From Planctomycetaceae bacterium (GTDB taxonomy: Bacteria; Planctomycetota; Planctomycetia; Pirellulales; Pirellulaceae), in NCBI GenBank assembly GCA_007694185.1, contig RECD01000144.1, forward strand, positions 1 to 64,000: a stretch of 64,000 nucleotides of DNA, written 5' to 3'. How positions within the stretch are numbered: the stretch's first letter is position 1; every line of letters starts with the position of its first letter. Shown piece by piece: positions 54,666 to 63,900 of this stretch. The notes beneath the pieces are model-generated. The model ran no database searches and was not told the origin of the DNA. It saw only the letters and a program-made list of their open reading frames with translations. The position numbers and the translations under genes are program-made.

Positions 54666-54851
54666 GGGGTTCACCAAACGCTTCTGCGTAGCCTGTACGT
54701 GAGGGGTAGGATGGAAGAGGTGGGCAGGTAGCATAGTTTAATTGAACGGCAGCCGGATGTGCGACCCCGGCATCACTTCCGACCCCGCGCGGTCCGCCCT
54801 TCAGATCGGGTCGAGTGGCGATTGTCTGGTCCGAGTCGCCGGCTGGGCGTC

Positions 54852-55619
54852 TCAAACCAGCTCGATTCGCAGCCCATCGAAGCCCGGCTCGACGCCGGCG
54901 GGCAGCGTCCGTTTCGCGCTGACGTAATCGATGTCGTGCGCCATGTGGGTCAGATAAGCCCGCCGCGGTCGGACTTCCGCGATCACCTCGAGCGCCTGGT
55001 CGACGGAGAAGTGGGTCGGGTGTTCGGTGTACCGCAGGGCGTCGATGACGAGGGTATCGAGCCCGCGGAGTCGTTCCAGACTCGGTGCGGGGATCTCGTT
55101 CGTGTCGGTGCAGTAGGCGACGTCGCCGATCCGGAAACCGAGCACTTCGCAACGCGGCCCGTGCCGCATCGGGATCGGGGTGATCGTCACCCCCAGCGCC
55201 GAGAAGGGTGATTGGTCGATTTCGCGAAACACGAGTTGCGGGCGGGACCCGGTATGGGTTTCGGGCAGGTCGCTGAAGGCGTAATCGAACGAATGCCGGA
55301 TCCGTCGTTCGACCTGAGGTTCACAATAAAGTGGCACCGGCCCGCCGATGTAGAACGGGAACAACCTCAAGTCGTCGAGCCCGAAGACGTGATCGGCATG
55401 ATCGTGCGTGTACAAAACGGCGTGTACCAACCCGATCCGTTCCCGCAGCAATTGGGTCCGCAAGTCGGGCGAGGTGTCGATCAACAGGTTGCCTTCGGGC
55501 AAACCGAGGATCGCGGAGCAGCGTGTCCGGTTGTTTCGCCGGTCGGTGCTTTGGCAGACATCGCACCCGCAGCCGATCGCGGGGACGCCCACGCTGGTCC
55601 CGGTTCCCATCAAGATCAT
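54852..55619 (-). CDS. PhnP-like MBL-fold phosphodiesterase/hydrolase
   Basis: A metallo-beta-lactamase-fold enzyme of 255 residues. I start it at ATG 55619, giving the family-like MILMGTGTSVGVPAIGCGC; 72 in-frame residues upstream lack similarity. The zinc-binding motif THDHADH-x4-D is complete, a CGCDVC pair may bind a structural zinc, and the later histidines MRHGPRCEVLGF and HMAHDIDYV complete the site. The nearest known relatives are PhnP (phosphoribosyl cyclic phosphodiesterase) and related cyclic-phosphate hydrolases. No other phn genes are near, so the substrate may differ. It is divergent from the dehydratase gene. Confidence 0.85.
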   Translation of the reverse strand: MILMGTGTSVGVPAIGCGCDVCQSTDRRNNRTRCSAILGLPEGNLLIDTSPDLRTQLLRERIGLVHAVLYTHDHADHVFGLDDLRLFPFYIGGPVPLYCEPQVERRIRHSFDYAFSDLPETHTGSRPQLVFREIDQSPFSALGVTITPIPMRHGPRCEVLGFRIGDVAYCTDTNEIPAPSLERLRGLDTLVIDALRYTEHPTHFSVDQALEVIAEVRPRRAYLTHMAHDIDYVSAKRTLPAGVEPGFDGLRIELV

Positions 55620-55976
55620 TTGCCCACGAATGTCTGCGGAAACGATTCGCTTGGGCACGCGAGGCTCGGAGGTTGCAGGAAACGGTTCGGGAATCGAGAC
55701 GGTCGGCGGTGGCGTCGAAGCCGCTACGGCGGGACACAGCGAATCCGCCGAACGGGTCTGCGGCGCGACATGCTGACCAGCAAAATCTTGAACGGGCGGG
55801 CCCGGCCTGGCAACCCGCCCCGGCGGGGCTAGCAAGGTGAACGGGCAGGATTTGCGAGGCGACGGTGAAGGGATTGCAAGGCGATCGGGGCCGGTCGATA
55901 GCGATCAACGGGCCGCTGGTGGTCATGAACCGAGCCGTGACGAGGCGTGATACACTGGCGGCCGCACGGCCAACGA
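55620..55976. other. 357-bp divergent spacer
   Basis: These bases lie between the MBL-fold gene and the dehydratase gene. The minus strand is open in frame with the MBL gene for 72 codons, so an N-terminal extension of that protein is possible but looks low-complexity. A TACACT hexamer at 55951-55956 may be a -10 element for the dehydratase. No independent gene is supported. Confidence 0.4.
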
Positions 55977-57182
55977 ATGGACAACTCAGCCCCTCTGAAC
56001 CTGATGAAAATCGAACGGATCGAAACGCTCGTCTGCCACGCCCGAATGCGGAATTGGGTGTTCGTCAAAGTCGTTACCGACCAACCGGGCCTGCACGGCT
56101 GGGGCGAGGCGACGCTCGAATGGCACACCCGATCGGTCGTCGGGGCGATCGAGGATTTGTCGCAGTTGCTGATCGGCGAAGACCCGCGGCGGATCGAGCA
56201 CCTGTGGCAGACGATGTTTCGCCAACACTTCTGGCACGGCCACGGGATCGTCCGCTCGACCGCCATTTCGGGGATCGACATCGCGTTGTGGGATATCGCC
56301 GGTAAGGTCGCCGGGATGCCCTGTTCGCAACTGTGGGGCGGCCCGGTCCGCGACCACGTTCGCACCTATTGCCACCTCGGCGGCGGCAAGATGGAGGACT
56401 TTTACGAAACGAGCGTCGAGGACGCGAAACGTTTCGGCGAATTGGCGAGCGCGGCGGTCGCGGCCGGCTTCACGGCGATGAAGAGCATGGCGGTCCCGCC
56501 CACGATGCCGATCGAAGGGCTGCGTCCCATCCGGCTGGCGGAGGCCGCGGTCGCGGCGATGCGAGACGCGGTCGGCGACCAGATCGACCTGATGGTCGAT
56601 TGCCATGCTCGCCCCTCGCCGGCGATGGGGTTGAAATTCGGCAAGGCGCTCGATCCCTACGGCCTGTACTTTTTCGAAGAGCCCTGTTGGCCGGAATCGC
56701 TCGACGGCTTGGCGATGATCAACGCGGCGTTGACCACGCCGGTCGCGACCGGCGAGCGGATCACCAGCCTGGCCGGTTTTCGCGACCTGTTCGCCCGGCG
56801 GGGTTGCGAGATCTGCCAGCTCGACATCACCCATTGCGGCGGTTTGACCAACGCCCGCCGGATCGCCGCCTTGGCCGATGCCCATCAGATCGCGCTTGCG
56901 CCCCACAACCCGCAGGGGCCGGTCAGCACCGCCGCGTCGCTGGAGTTCGGTTTTTCCCAACCGGGTTACCTGATCTGCGAAACGGTTCATAACGATGTCC
57001 CTTGGCGGCAAGATGTCGTCCGCGAAGGCTACACCGTGGAACCGGTCGGCCGGATCGTGCGTCCCAATCAGTCACCAGGGCTGGGGATCGAAATCGATGA
57101 GGCCGAGGTCGCCAAACACCCGTTCCAGCAAGAATTGCCGCAGCGAGTCTTTTACCCCGACGGCGCCGTCGGGGATTGGTAA
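55977..57182 (+). CDS. D-galactonate dehydratase-like enolase-superfamily enzyme
   Basis: An acid-sugar dehydratase-like protein of 401 residues from ATG 55977 (ATG 56004 is equally possible). The N-terminal strand [23 protein letters not shown] and the phrase [20 protein letters not shown] are characteristic of the DgoD-like group. Metal ligands are the Asp of LMVDCHAR, the Glu of FFEEPCWPE and the Glu of ATGERI. The catalytic histidine is in [11 protein letters not shown]. The likely reaction is removal of water from an aldonate to give a 2-keto-3-deoxy sugar acid. An aldolase-family gene follows after 35 bp, which would cleave that product, so a two-step sugar-acid pathway is well supported by context. 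Confidence 0.88.
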   Translation: MDNSAPLNLMKIERIETLVCHARMRNWVFVKVVTDQPGLHGWGEATLEWHTRSVVGAIEDLSQLLIGEDPRRIEHLWQTMFRQHFWHGHGIVRSTAISGIDIALWDIAGKVAGMPCSQLWGGPVRDHVRTYCHLGGGKMEDFYETSVEDAKRFGELASAAVAAGFTAMKSMAVPPTMPIEGLRPIRLAEAAVAAMRDAVGDQIDLMVDCHARPSPAMGLKFGKALDPYGLYFFEEPCWPESLDGLAMINAALTTPVATGERITSLAGFRDLFARRGCEICQLDITHCGGLTNARRIAALADAHQIALAPHNPQGPVSTAASLEFGFSQPGYLICETVHNDVPWRQDVVREGYTVEPVGRIVRPNQSPGLGIEIDEAEVAKHPFQQELPQRVFYPDGAVGDW

Positions 57183-57217
57183 GCGGTCGACACCTTCCAA
57201 ACTGAGAAAACCACATC

Positions 57218-58135
57218 ATGCCCCAACCGATCGCCGGTGTGCTCCCGGTCGTCCACGTCCCGTTCGATGACAACGATTCGATCGACTACGCCAGCCTCGA
57301 TCGGCTGGTCGATTGGGCGCTCGTGGAGGGCGCCCAGGGCTGCTGCACCGGAATGGTCTCCGAGTTGCTGCGGCTGACGACGGACGAACGACTCGAGCTG
57401 ACCCGACACCTCGGCAAGCAGGTCGGTGACCGCGGCGCGGTCGTGATCGGCGTGGGGGCGGAAAGCACAAAACAGGCGATCCAATACGCCCGCTGCGCCG
57501 AACGCGCGGGGTGTGACGCGGTGATGGCAATCCCGCCGATGTCCTCCGCCCTGCCACCCGCCGCGCTGCGGGAATACTTTTCCTCTTTGGCCGACGCGGT
57601 CTCGCTGCCGCTGATCATTCAAGACGCTTCGTCTTACGTCGGGCAAGAGATCCCGCTGGAAGTCAGCCGAGGGCTACTCGATCAATACGGCGAAGACAAG
57701 ATCCTGTTCAAGCCGGAGGCGTCGCCGCTGGGGCCGAAGTTGTCCCAACTGCGCGATGCCACCGAGGGGCGGGCGAGAATCCTCGAGGGCTCCGGCGGCT
57801 TCGCGCTGGTCGACAGCTACCGCCGGGGGATCGTCGGGACGATCCCCGGGATGGAGTTCTTGCCCGCGGTCGTCCGCTTGTGGCAAGCCCTCACGGACGG
57901 GGACGAGCAGACGACCTATCGAATCTTTCTGCCGCTCGCCGCCCTCGTCTCGCTGCAACTCCAAGCCGGGCTCGATGGCTTTTTGGCGATCGAAAAATAT
58001 TTGCTGAATCAGTACGGACTGTTCCCGACCATCCATCGCCGCAAACCCTACTCCTGGTCGCTGGACGAAGAAACGAAAGAGGAGATGGAACGCCTCCTGA
58101 CGCTCCTCGACGCGGCGATGGATGAGCCCGGCTGA
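57218..58135 (+). CDS. DapA-family aldolase, probable 2-keto-3-deoxy-sugar-acid lyase
   Basis: A Schiff-base aldolase-fold protein of 305 residues. The lysine is in ILFKPEASP, and the N-terminal strand GVLPVVHVPFDDNDSIDY matches DapA/KdgA-like proteins. The usual GTTGE nucleophile loop is changed to GCCTGMVSELLRLT. It lies 35 bp behind the dehydratase on the same strand and would split a 2-keto-3-deoxy acid to pyruvate and an aldehyde, completing the pathway. A DapA role in lysine synthesis is less likely given this context. A stem with a T-run about 140 bp downstream is a fitting terminator. Confidence 0.85.
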   Translation: MPQPIAGVLPVVHVPFDDNDSIDYASLDRLVDWALVEGAQGCCTGMVSELLRLTTDERLELTRHLGKQVGDRGAVVIGVGAESTKQAIQYARCAERAGCDAVMAIPPMSSALPPAALREYFSSLADAVSLPLIIQDASSYVGQEIPLEVSRGLLDQYGEDKILFKPEASPLGPKLSQLRDATEGRARILEGSGGFALVDSYRRGIVGTIPGMEFLPAVVRLWQALTDGDEQTTYRIFLPLAALVSLQLQAGLDGFLAIEKYLLNQYGLFPTIHRRKPYSWSLDEETKEEMERLLTLLDAAMDEPG

Positions 58136-58623
58136 TAATCCACAAATCGCGTCCGCACCACGAAAAACCAGGACCAGCGAGTCGAGCAAGCCCATCACCC
58201 CGCAGTCACCGTTCGCGTCCACTCCCCCTCAACTTCTCTGTTTGGTTGGCAAACCGACCGCAGTAGGTTATTCGAAAACGCCAACGTTTAGCGGATACGC
58301 AAAACGTCGGCGTTTTTCGTAATTTCCTGCAATCATTTGGATCCCGACCACTCTCCAGAGACTCGTTTTCCGGTCGGGACTTTCGCCGAAATCGCCCCTC
58401 TCCCGGGAGGCGACCAGAAGCAAATACTCTCAAAGTTTCTGGGTTATAAAAACCGCTAAGTTGACGACTCTGGGTTATCCATTTTCCGGCTCGCTCGGAA
58501 TTCTTTTTTTCAGCTAGTCCGACTCGTTAAGAAGCGTCCAGTTGCAAACTTTGGCGGTAGGTAATGAGTCGCGCGTCGGCATCACGGACCACCGCCTGTC
58601 GCGACAATCGTCAAAAAACTTGA
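58136..58623. other. 488-bp spacer between aldolase and PQQ pseudogene
   Basis: No gene is supported. The first part holds the stem-loop at 58274-58318, described separately. From 58430 the sequence is more AT-rich than the surroundings (for example TTATAAAAACCGC and GGAATTCTTTTTTTC), which differs from the GC-rich neighbours and marks the start of the decayed region. Confidence 0.4.
58274..58318 (+). terminator. Stem-loop terminator of the dehydratase-aldolase operon
   Basis: An imperfect inverted repeat pairs GAAAACGCCAACGTTT (58274-58289) with AAACGTCGGCGTTTTTC (58302-58318), one mismatch and one extra T, around a 12-base loop. The T-rich arm is followed by CGTAATTTCC, so it can act as a rho-independent terminator for the operon ending at 58135, some 140 bp upstream. 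Confidence 0.55.
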
Positions 58624-59422
58624 TCATTGACTGATGTCATACACGAACAGCGAATCGTGCCAACGAAGGAAAGGTTTCCCGTTGCTGATCGCAGGGTGAG
58701 TCCAGCATGGGCCTTCTTCTGCGGGCAGTACAAACTTGCTCACCAGGTTGAATCCTGTTGCGTTTGCTTCGATAAGAGCCACAGTTCCTTTCTCACCCAG
58801 ACAGTACAGCATGCCGTCGGCATAGATGATCGAACCTTTGCCTGGCCCACGTCCGAACCAGCGTTCCACGCCAGTCTTCAGCTCCAAGCAACTCCAGCCG
58901 ACACCTTGATTCATGTAGATGAAACCGTCGACGACGACATAGCCGCAATGCTCGCAGTTTAACTTGGCATCGTCCCACGCAAGCTTTGCGCCTACTCCGC
59001 TTGCCGTGTTTGCGAGTGCAACGGCGCAGCCGCCTCGCGTGTGGTAACTCGTGGCTTCAAAAACATAGCTGTCCGCATGCGCTGGCGAATTGCCATGGGC
59101 AGTCGTCGTCTCCGGCGTGCCCATTTTGGCGACCCGATTATATCGCCAGAGCGATTTGCCGTTGTCTGGTTAGACGCGACCAGACCACCACGGCTCATCG
59201 TGACAACTTGTCTGACGCCATCGGTTTCGATCAGAATCGGAGAGCAGTATTCGGCTCGTTCGGCCACTTCACCACCTTGCCAAATCAATCTGCCGGTCTT
59301 TTTATCCAAGGCGGCAATTGTCCCCCTCGTTTCGCTTCCCGGCGTGCAGACGAGTTTGTCGCCATCGATCAGTACCGACTCGGTATATCCCCACGGAGGC
59401 GTGCGTCCGCCTAAGGACCGTG
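58624..59422 (-). pseudogene. PQQ-binding-like beta-propeller protein, truncated and frameshifted
   Basis: The remains of a PQQ-type beta-propeller (BamB-like) gene, read leftwards. Its 5' part is gone: coding similarity starts at GGRTPPWGYTESVL, next to the hairpin element at 59423. The blades TPGSETRGTIAALDKKTGRLIW and AEYCSPILIETDGVRQVVTM follow. Near 59148-59156 the frame must change: one frame runs into nonsense after SNQTTAN, while another continues LWRYNRVAKMGTPETTTAHG and then KTGVERWFG and ADGMLYCLGEKGTVALIEA. Adding one base there restores a continuous protein, so a single-base deletion is likely. The C-terminus at 58624 looks intact. Such genes are frequent in planctomycetes; the full gene would be about 400 residues. 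Confidence 0.82.
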
Positions 59423-59504
59423 CGGTAAAAAGTGTCCGGAACCTTTTGTGCAAAGTACCCGAAGGGCGAGTTCCTCGCAAAAGGTTCCGGATGCTTTTTT
59501 ACCG
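59423..59504. repeat. 82-bp hairpin element with 28-bp imperfect terminal inverted repeats
   Basis: The left end reads CGGTAAAAAGTGTCCGGAAC and continues to TTTTGTGC. The right end, reverse-complemented, reads CGGTAAAAAAGCATCCGGAA and continues CTTTTGCGAGG. Arms of about 28 bases match with few differences, and the loop contains GAAGGGCGAG. No coding capacity. It sits exactly where the PQQ gene loses its 5' part. The structure resembles a small non-autonomous element or a repetitive palindrome; no target duplication is obvious. Confidence 0.65.
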
Positions 59505-59829
59505 CTCATTGCTTAGCGAAATCGCTCACCAACCGGACGCTAACTCGCTCCGGTTGATGTCAGTCGGTCCTGGAAACGGATGTTCGTATTTTTGCATCGT
59601 CAAGCTGGCCTTGTGGGATGCCGGCGCCGCGCCACTGGGGATCGCATCGTGGTGAGTTTGACCATGCTGAGCGCTGTTTGTTGCAAAATGGCTGGACATG
59701 GACCATTTGGCAAACCGGCGGTTGGGCGTGAAAACTCGAGCCGAACGGCTAGAATCAGCCTTGCCGTTTTCGAACACGCATCCCCGAATGATGGGAGGCG
59801 ATCGGCGGTTATCATCCTGGAGGAGACGC
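59505..59829. other. Decayed spacer with one palindrome
   Basis: No supportable gene lies in these 325 bases. A perfect 8-base palindrome (CAACCGGA at 59530-59537 with TCCGGTTG at 59549-59556) is the one clear structure. Short open frames on both strands have no ribosome sites or family resemblance. The spacer separates two pseudogenes and is probably degraded sequence. Confidence 0.4.
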
Positions 59830-60217
59830 ATGGCATTCGAGCGATTTGGGGAACAGGTTCGATCGGCGGAGGAACTTGCCACAATCATCGGTACGCCGTC
59901 GGTCGTGTCGCTGAAGAAGGAGTTGACGGCACTCGATGGGCATATGCGGCGATTCATCGCCCATTCGCCCTTCCTGGTGATCGGTACCCATTCCGCCGAT
60001 GGCCGTTGCGACGTGTCACCACGCGGCGACGCAGCGGGGTTCGTCTAGGTCGTTGATGCGCAGGCGTTGTTGATTCCCGATCGCGCCGGCAATAAGCACT
60101 TCAACCGAAGTCATTCCGCATAACTTGAGCACATCAATCGACACCGGCGCTGACCATTCGCTCAGAATTACCCAAAACAATTCTATGCAGCCGATCACCC
60201 GCCAGTTGCGTAAACCT

Positions 60218-60316
60218 GGAGCCGAGCATGACCGCCTGATTTCTTAGCCCGGAGCCGAGCATGACCGCCTGATTTCTTAGCCCGGAGCCGAGCATGACCG
60301 ACTGATTTCTTAGCCC
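60218..60316. repeat. 33-bp tandem repeat, three copies
   Basis: Copies lie at 60218-60250, 60251-60283 and 60284-60316, with a period of exactly 33 and a single difference (A for C) in the third. The unit begins GGAGCCGAGCATGACCGCCT. There is no spacer variation, so it is a simple tandem array and not a CRISPR. It is part of the insertion in the PPOX gene. Confidence 0.85.
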
Positions 60317-60335
60317 GGAGGGCGACACATACTTG

Positions 60336-60355
60336 CCGGTGGCGTAAGCCACCGG
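60336..60355. repeat. CCGGTGGC palindrome with GTAA loop
   Basis: A perfect 8-base stem, CCGGTGGC and GCCACCGG, encloses the tetranucleotide GTAA. It follows the tandem repeat and is bracketed by two copies of the 15-base CCCGGAGGGCGACAC (60314-60328 and 60380-60394). Such a module looks like a widespread palindromic intergenic repeat. Confidence 0.65.
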
Positions 60356-60437
60356 AACCAGAAAAATATAATTACAAAGCCCGGAGGGCGACACGTCTTC
60401 GTAGCAGCGCCAATGAAGCTTGGAATTCACGTAATTT

Positions 60438-60540
60438 AAGCACTTCGACAGGCCTCATCTTGCACAACATGAACGCGCAGACCGATAACGCCGTTGGCCG
60501 CCTTTGCGGATTATGCCGAAACATTCCTGTTGAGGTGCTT
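60438..60540. repeat. 103-bp unit with 15-bp terminal inverted repeats
   Basis: AAGCACTTCGACAGG at 60438-60452 pairs with CCTGTTGAGGTGCTT at 60526-60540; 13 of 15 positions match. The left arm is also a direct relative of the insertion's own left end at 60094 (AAGCACTTC shared), and a diverged third copy (TTGAGCACATCAATCGAC) lies near 60130. This suggests that related small elements were inserted one within or beside another. Confidence 0.6.
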
Positions 60541-60950
60541 AGGCGGGTCGATAGTTTTCGGAATATTCTGGAGACCGGCAGCGTCGGTCTGTTGTTCCTG
60601 ATTCCGGGGTTTGGCGAGACTTTGCGCGTCAATGGCCGTGCCGCGATCATTCGTGACGAAGCTTGGCTTGCGCCGTTGGCGGCACACGGGAAATGGCCGT
60701 TGGGCGCGCTCGCCGTCGAGGTCGAAGAGTGCTACCTGCAATGTGCCAAGGCGCTGTTGAGTTCAAAATTGTGGAAGCTGGGCGATTGGCCGAATTTTAA
60801 GAAGCTGCCCTCAGCGGCCGAAATGTTTACCGATCAGGTTCGAATGCCAGAATTTGACGTGTCCAAAATGCAAGAATCACTCGATTCCGCTTACAAGGAT
60901 AGATTGTTTTAGTTTTTTCGTATCACGCATGACCCACAACGCAGGCTCAC

Positions 60951-63900
60951 CTACCTACGAGTCATAATGTCCGTTTCGATTGCTGATTCGAAATCGGTGC
61001 TCCAACGTCCCAACGCGTATCCCGGCAGCCCGTCGGGGCTGGGGGCCCCGGATAAGATGCCCAGCCGGTTGGGGCTTTCGAAGCCCAAGTGCAGCGGCGG
61101 GTCTCGGTGGTCAGCAAGTTCCAACACCTCGCTGCGGGTTTCGATGTCCCAAAACTTGACGACTCCGTCGCCGTCGACGGTGACGAGGGTTCGTTCGTCG
61201 GGTGAAAAGCAGATCTGTTCCGGTACGGCGGTGTGGCCAACCAAGACGGCAACTTGCTCGCCCGTGTCGAGCGACCAGAGCCGTACCGAGTGGTCGTTAC
61301 TGCCGCTGGCCAGGAGGCGACGGTCCTTGGCGGTCGCTAGGTAGCTGAGGGAGTTGTCATGGCCTTCGAGCAGGTAGAGGATTTGTCGATCCACGGTGTC
61401 GTAAACGACGATTTCGTCGGCGCTGGTCACACAGACCAAGCGGTTGTCCGGGGAAAATAGGATCGATTTCGTGCCTTCATCCAGGCCCCCGTCGGTGGCC
61501 AGCAGTCGACCGGACTTCGAAAAGACCCTCGCCACGCCACTTTCGCCGACCACGACGACGCGGCTGCCGTCCCTCGAGATCGCCATGGCGTGGACCGTCT
61601 GGACCAGTGGGTGAAAGCGGCATACCAGTCGCTCGCTTGCCATGTCGTAGATGCCGAGGGTTGGCGGCAGGCTGGCCCAATCGGCATCGTCGATCGCCAA
61701 ACAAGGCTGAGGCGATTCGCTGAACATCCCGCCATCGGACGGCTCGTCATCTCGACGTGAATATCGGAACACGCCGTCGGGCCCGGCGATGTCGAGCCGT
61801 TGATGGCCGTCCTGATGGTTCGGCCACATCGCCCAAACCCGGCCCGGTGCCTGCCAACGCCCGATCAGCCGGTCGCCACCATCGGAGGCGACGGCATGCC
61901 CTTCCAAATCGCCAGATTCATCAGCGATCACGACGACGACCCTCCCGTCTTCGTCAGGAGGCAGTGCGACGGCGTCTGTGATGTCGGTCAGTTCCGTCGC
62001 CAGCTCGATGCGTTGTTGCCAGTCGGCGAATTCGGCCCCGCTTGGTGGCAGGCAAACGTGAACCAAGCCGTCGCGTGGCTGGACAACGATCAAGCCGGGT
62101 GGACCGGTTTGGCCGTCGATGGTCTGGATGAACGCGTCGCCGGAAATCCCGTCTGCCATCAGTTCGAATTCGCATCGCCCGTCGCCATCCGTCTGGCATG
62201 TGAACAGACGCTGATCCTGGTTGTCACACAGGTACCAGCGGCACGGGGCGTCGTCGGGGGCGGATGCCGGGCGCCACCATTTCGGCGACGGACGCCGACC
62301 GAACGGCCTCGGGATCGGCCGTTCCCCTTGCCGGTTTTCCCCTTGCCGGTTTTCGGCGTGAGGCTGCCACATCAACAGGCCGGTGTCGCCGAAGACCGCG
62401 AATTGGCCAGCATACTGATCTCCGCCGATTTGCGGATCGATCACCGCGGTGGGGCCGGCTTGCGCCGATTCGAGCCGATCGGCCGGCTCACCAAGTCGCC
62501 TCCACCAATCGACTTGAAGCAGTGCCACGCCATCGTCGGAAACGGCCATTCGGATCGGTCGGACCGGCGACGCCGCGAACCCGAGCCAGCGGGCGGAGCC
62601 GTCCGAATAGGACCGCTGCACGATCCGCCCGATGCGGTCGACCATCCAGACCGAGCCCGTTGGGGAATGGTGGAACCCCGCGGTCGCCTCGGTTCTCGGG
62701 TCGTCGGTTGGCCCTTCCGTCGGATCGGTCGGAGGCGGATCAGCCGTTTTCGGAATGTCGCTCGAGACCCTTTCGAAAGCGGTTCGGCCGATCTCGAATT
62801 GGCGCATCGTCCCGTCGGCGCTGGCGGATACCAGGGCCGAGCCGGTCGGAGAAAAATCGACCGAGTAAACGCGTCGCTCGTGGCACTGGATCACCCTCGG
62901 ATCGAAGCCCGAATCGGCGTCCCAAACGCGGATCGTCGCGTCCTTGCTGGCCGAGGCCAACCAGCGTCCGTCGGGCGAAGATTCCACCCGATAGACGTTG
63001 CTGGTGTGGCCTTCGAGTCGTTCCAGGTACCGTTTCGGGTCGGTCGCGTCGACCACTTCGACGTACCCGGCCCTGGTACCGATGAAAAGCCATCGGCCTC
63101 GGGAGTCGAACGCCAGGCTGTTCGGCGTGCTGTCGAGCCACAGTTCGTCGCTGATTTGGCCGGTCTCGAGGTCAAAGATGAGGCCCAGCCCGCCCGGATC
63201 GGATGACCTGTTCCGCGTTCCGCAAGCCAACCGGCGGCGGTCGTTGGAAACGGCCAACGCGTAGCCGGTTCCTGGCAGCGGATCGAAACGGGGGGAAGCG
63301 AGCAACGACTCCGCCGATCGGACCGGCGATTCCGACTCGGCATCCAACCGACCGCAATCCCACAACTTGATTTCGCCTCCACCGACCGAAAGCAGGCGTT
63401 CGTCGTCGACCCATGCCAGGTCGTAAACGGTCTTGTCGTGCGCATCGATCTCGGCGACCGATCGCCAGGTGTTGCCGCACCAGAAGCTCATCCGGCCGTC
63501 ATCACTGGCCGCGGCAACCCAGGTTCCTTGGGGAGAAAAAGCGAGTCGGCGGACGGTAGCGGGATGTTGTCCCAAGAGTCGTTGGGGCTGTCCCGTCCGG
63601 CTGGACCAAAGGACCACTCGGCCGTCGTCCTGGCCGCTGATCAAATAGCGTCCGCAGGGTGAAAAACGGGCGTCGAACAGCGGCTCGTCCGCTTGGCTTG
63701 AAACGACCTCCGGGTGCAGTTCGTTCCAAAGGTAGTGCCAAGCAAAATTGCGGCGATCGGGTCGGCCGGCGGTCGGGATGTGGCGTGCCAGCCGGTCGCG
63801 AGCTTGGCGGATGTTCGCTTCCTGGAGCGCGTCGGAAGCGAGCTTCAGGTCGGCGGCGAACAAGAGCGTCTCGGCTTGGTGTCGAGCGCGTTTGGCCAGC

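Larger units (their letters stand above)
60094..60540. mobile_element. About 445-bp repeat-built insertion in the PPOX gene
   Basis: The insertion is bounded by AAGCACTTCAACC on the left and its approximate reverse complement, GTTGAGGTGCTT, on the right, so it has short terminal inverted repeats. It contains no transposase-sized frame. Inside are a 33-bp tandem repeat, a CCGGTGGC palindrome, two copies of CCCGGAGGGCGACAC, and a further inverted unit of 103 bp at its right end. Flanking bases TAAG and TTAG may represent a short imperfect target duplication. It looks like a non-autonomous element or a stack of several small repeats. The edges are accurate only to a few bases. Confidence 0.65.
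59830..60912 (+). pseudogene. PPOX-class flavin-binding protein, stop-mutated and split by an insertion
   Basis: The gene starts normally at ATG 59830 with a GGAGGAG ribosome site. It encodes the front of a pyridoxamine-phosphate-oxidase-fold protein (the MSMEG_1061 type): RRFIAHSPFLVIGTHSADGR then DVSPRGDAAGFV. There a TAG (60046-60048) stands where a lysine codon is expected. Translation past it continues correctly (VVDAQALLIPDRAGNK) to 60096 and then meets foreign sequence. The protein resumes at about 60543 with RVDSFRNILETGSVGLLFLIPG and runs to the stop at 60912 (GETLRVNGRAAIIRDEAWL, VEVEECYLQCAKALLSSKLW). Joined, the two parts make one protein of roughly 210 residues. The 3' part could be translated from a new start but would lack the N-terminal strands. 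Confidence 0.85.

Noticed and set aside
59526-59957. 143-residue minus-strand open frame
   Set aside because: It is antisense to the intact front of the PPOX gene and has no ribosome site or recognisable motif.
60218-60316. CRISPR-like array
   Set aside because: The copies abut with no unique spacers, and there are no cas genes.
60460-60912. Independent 150-residue gene
   Set aside because: Its first 28 residues come from the inserted element; the rest is the C-terminal half of the PPOX protein begun at 59830.
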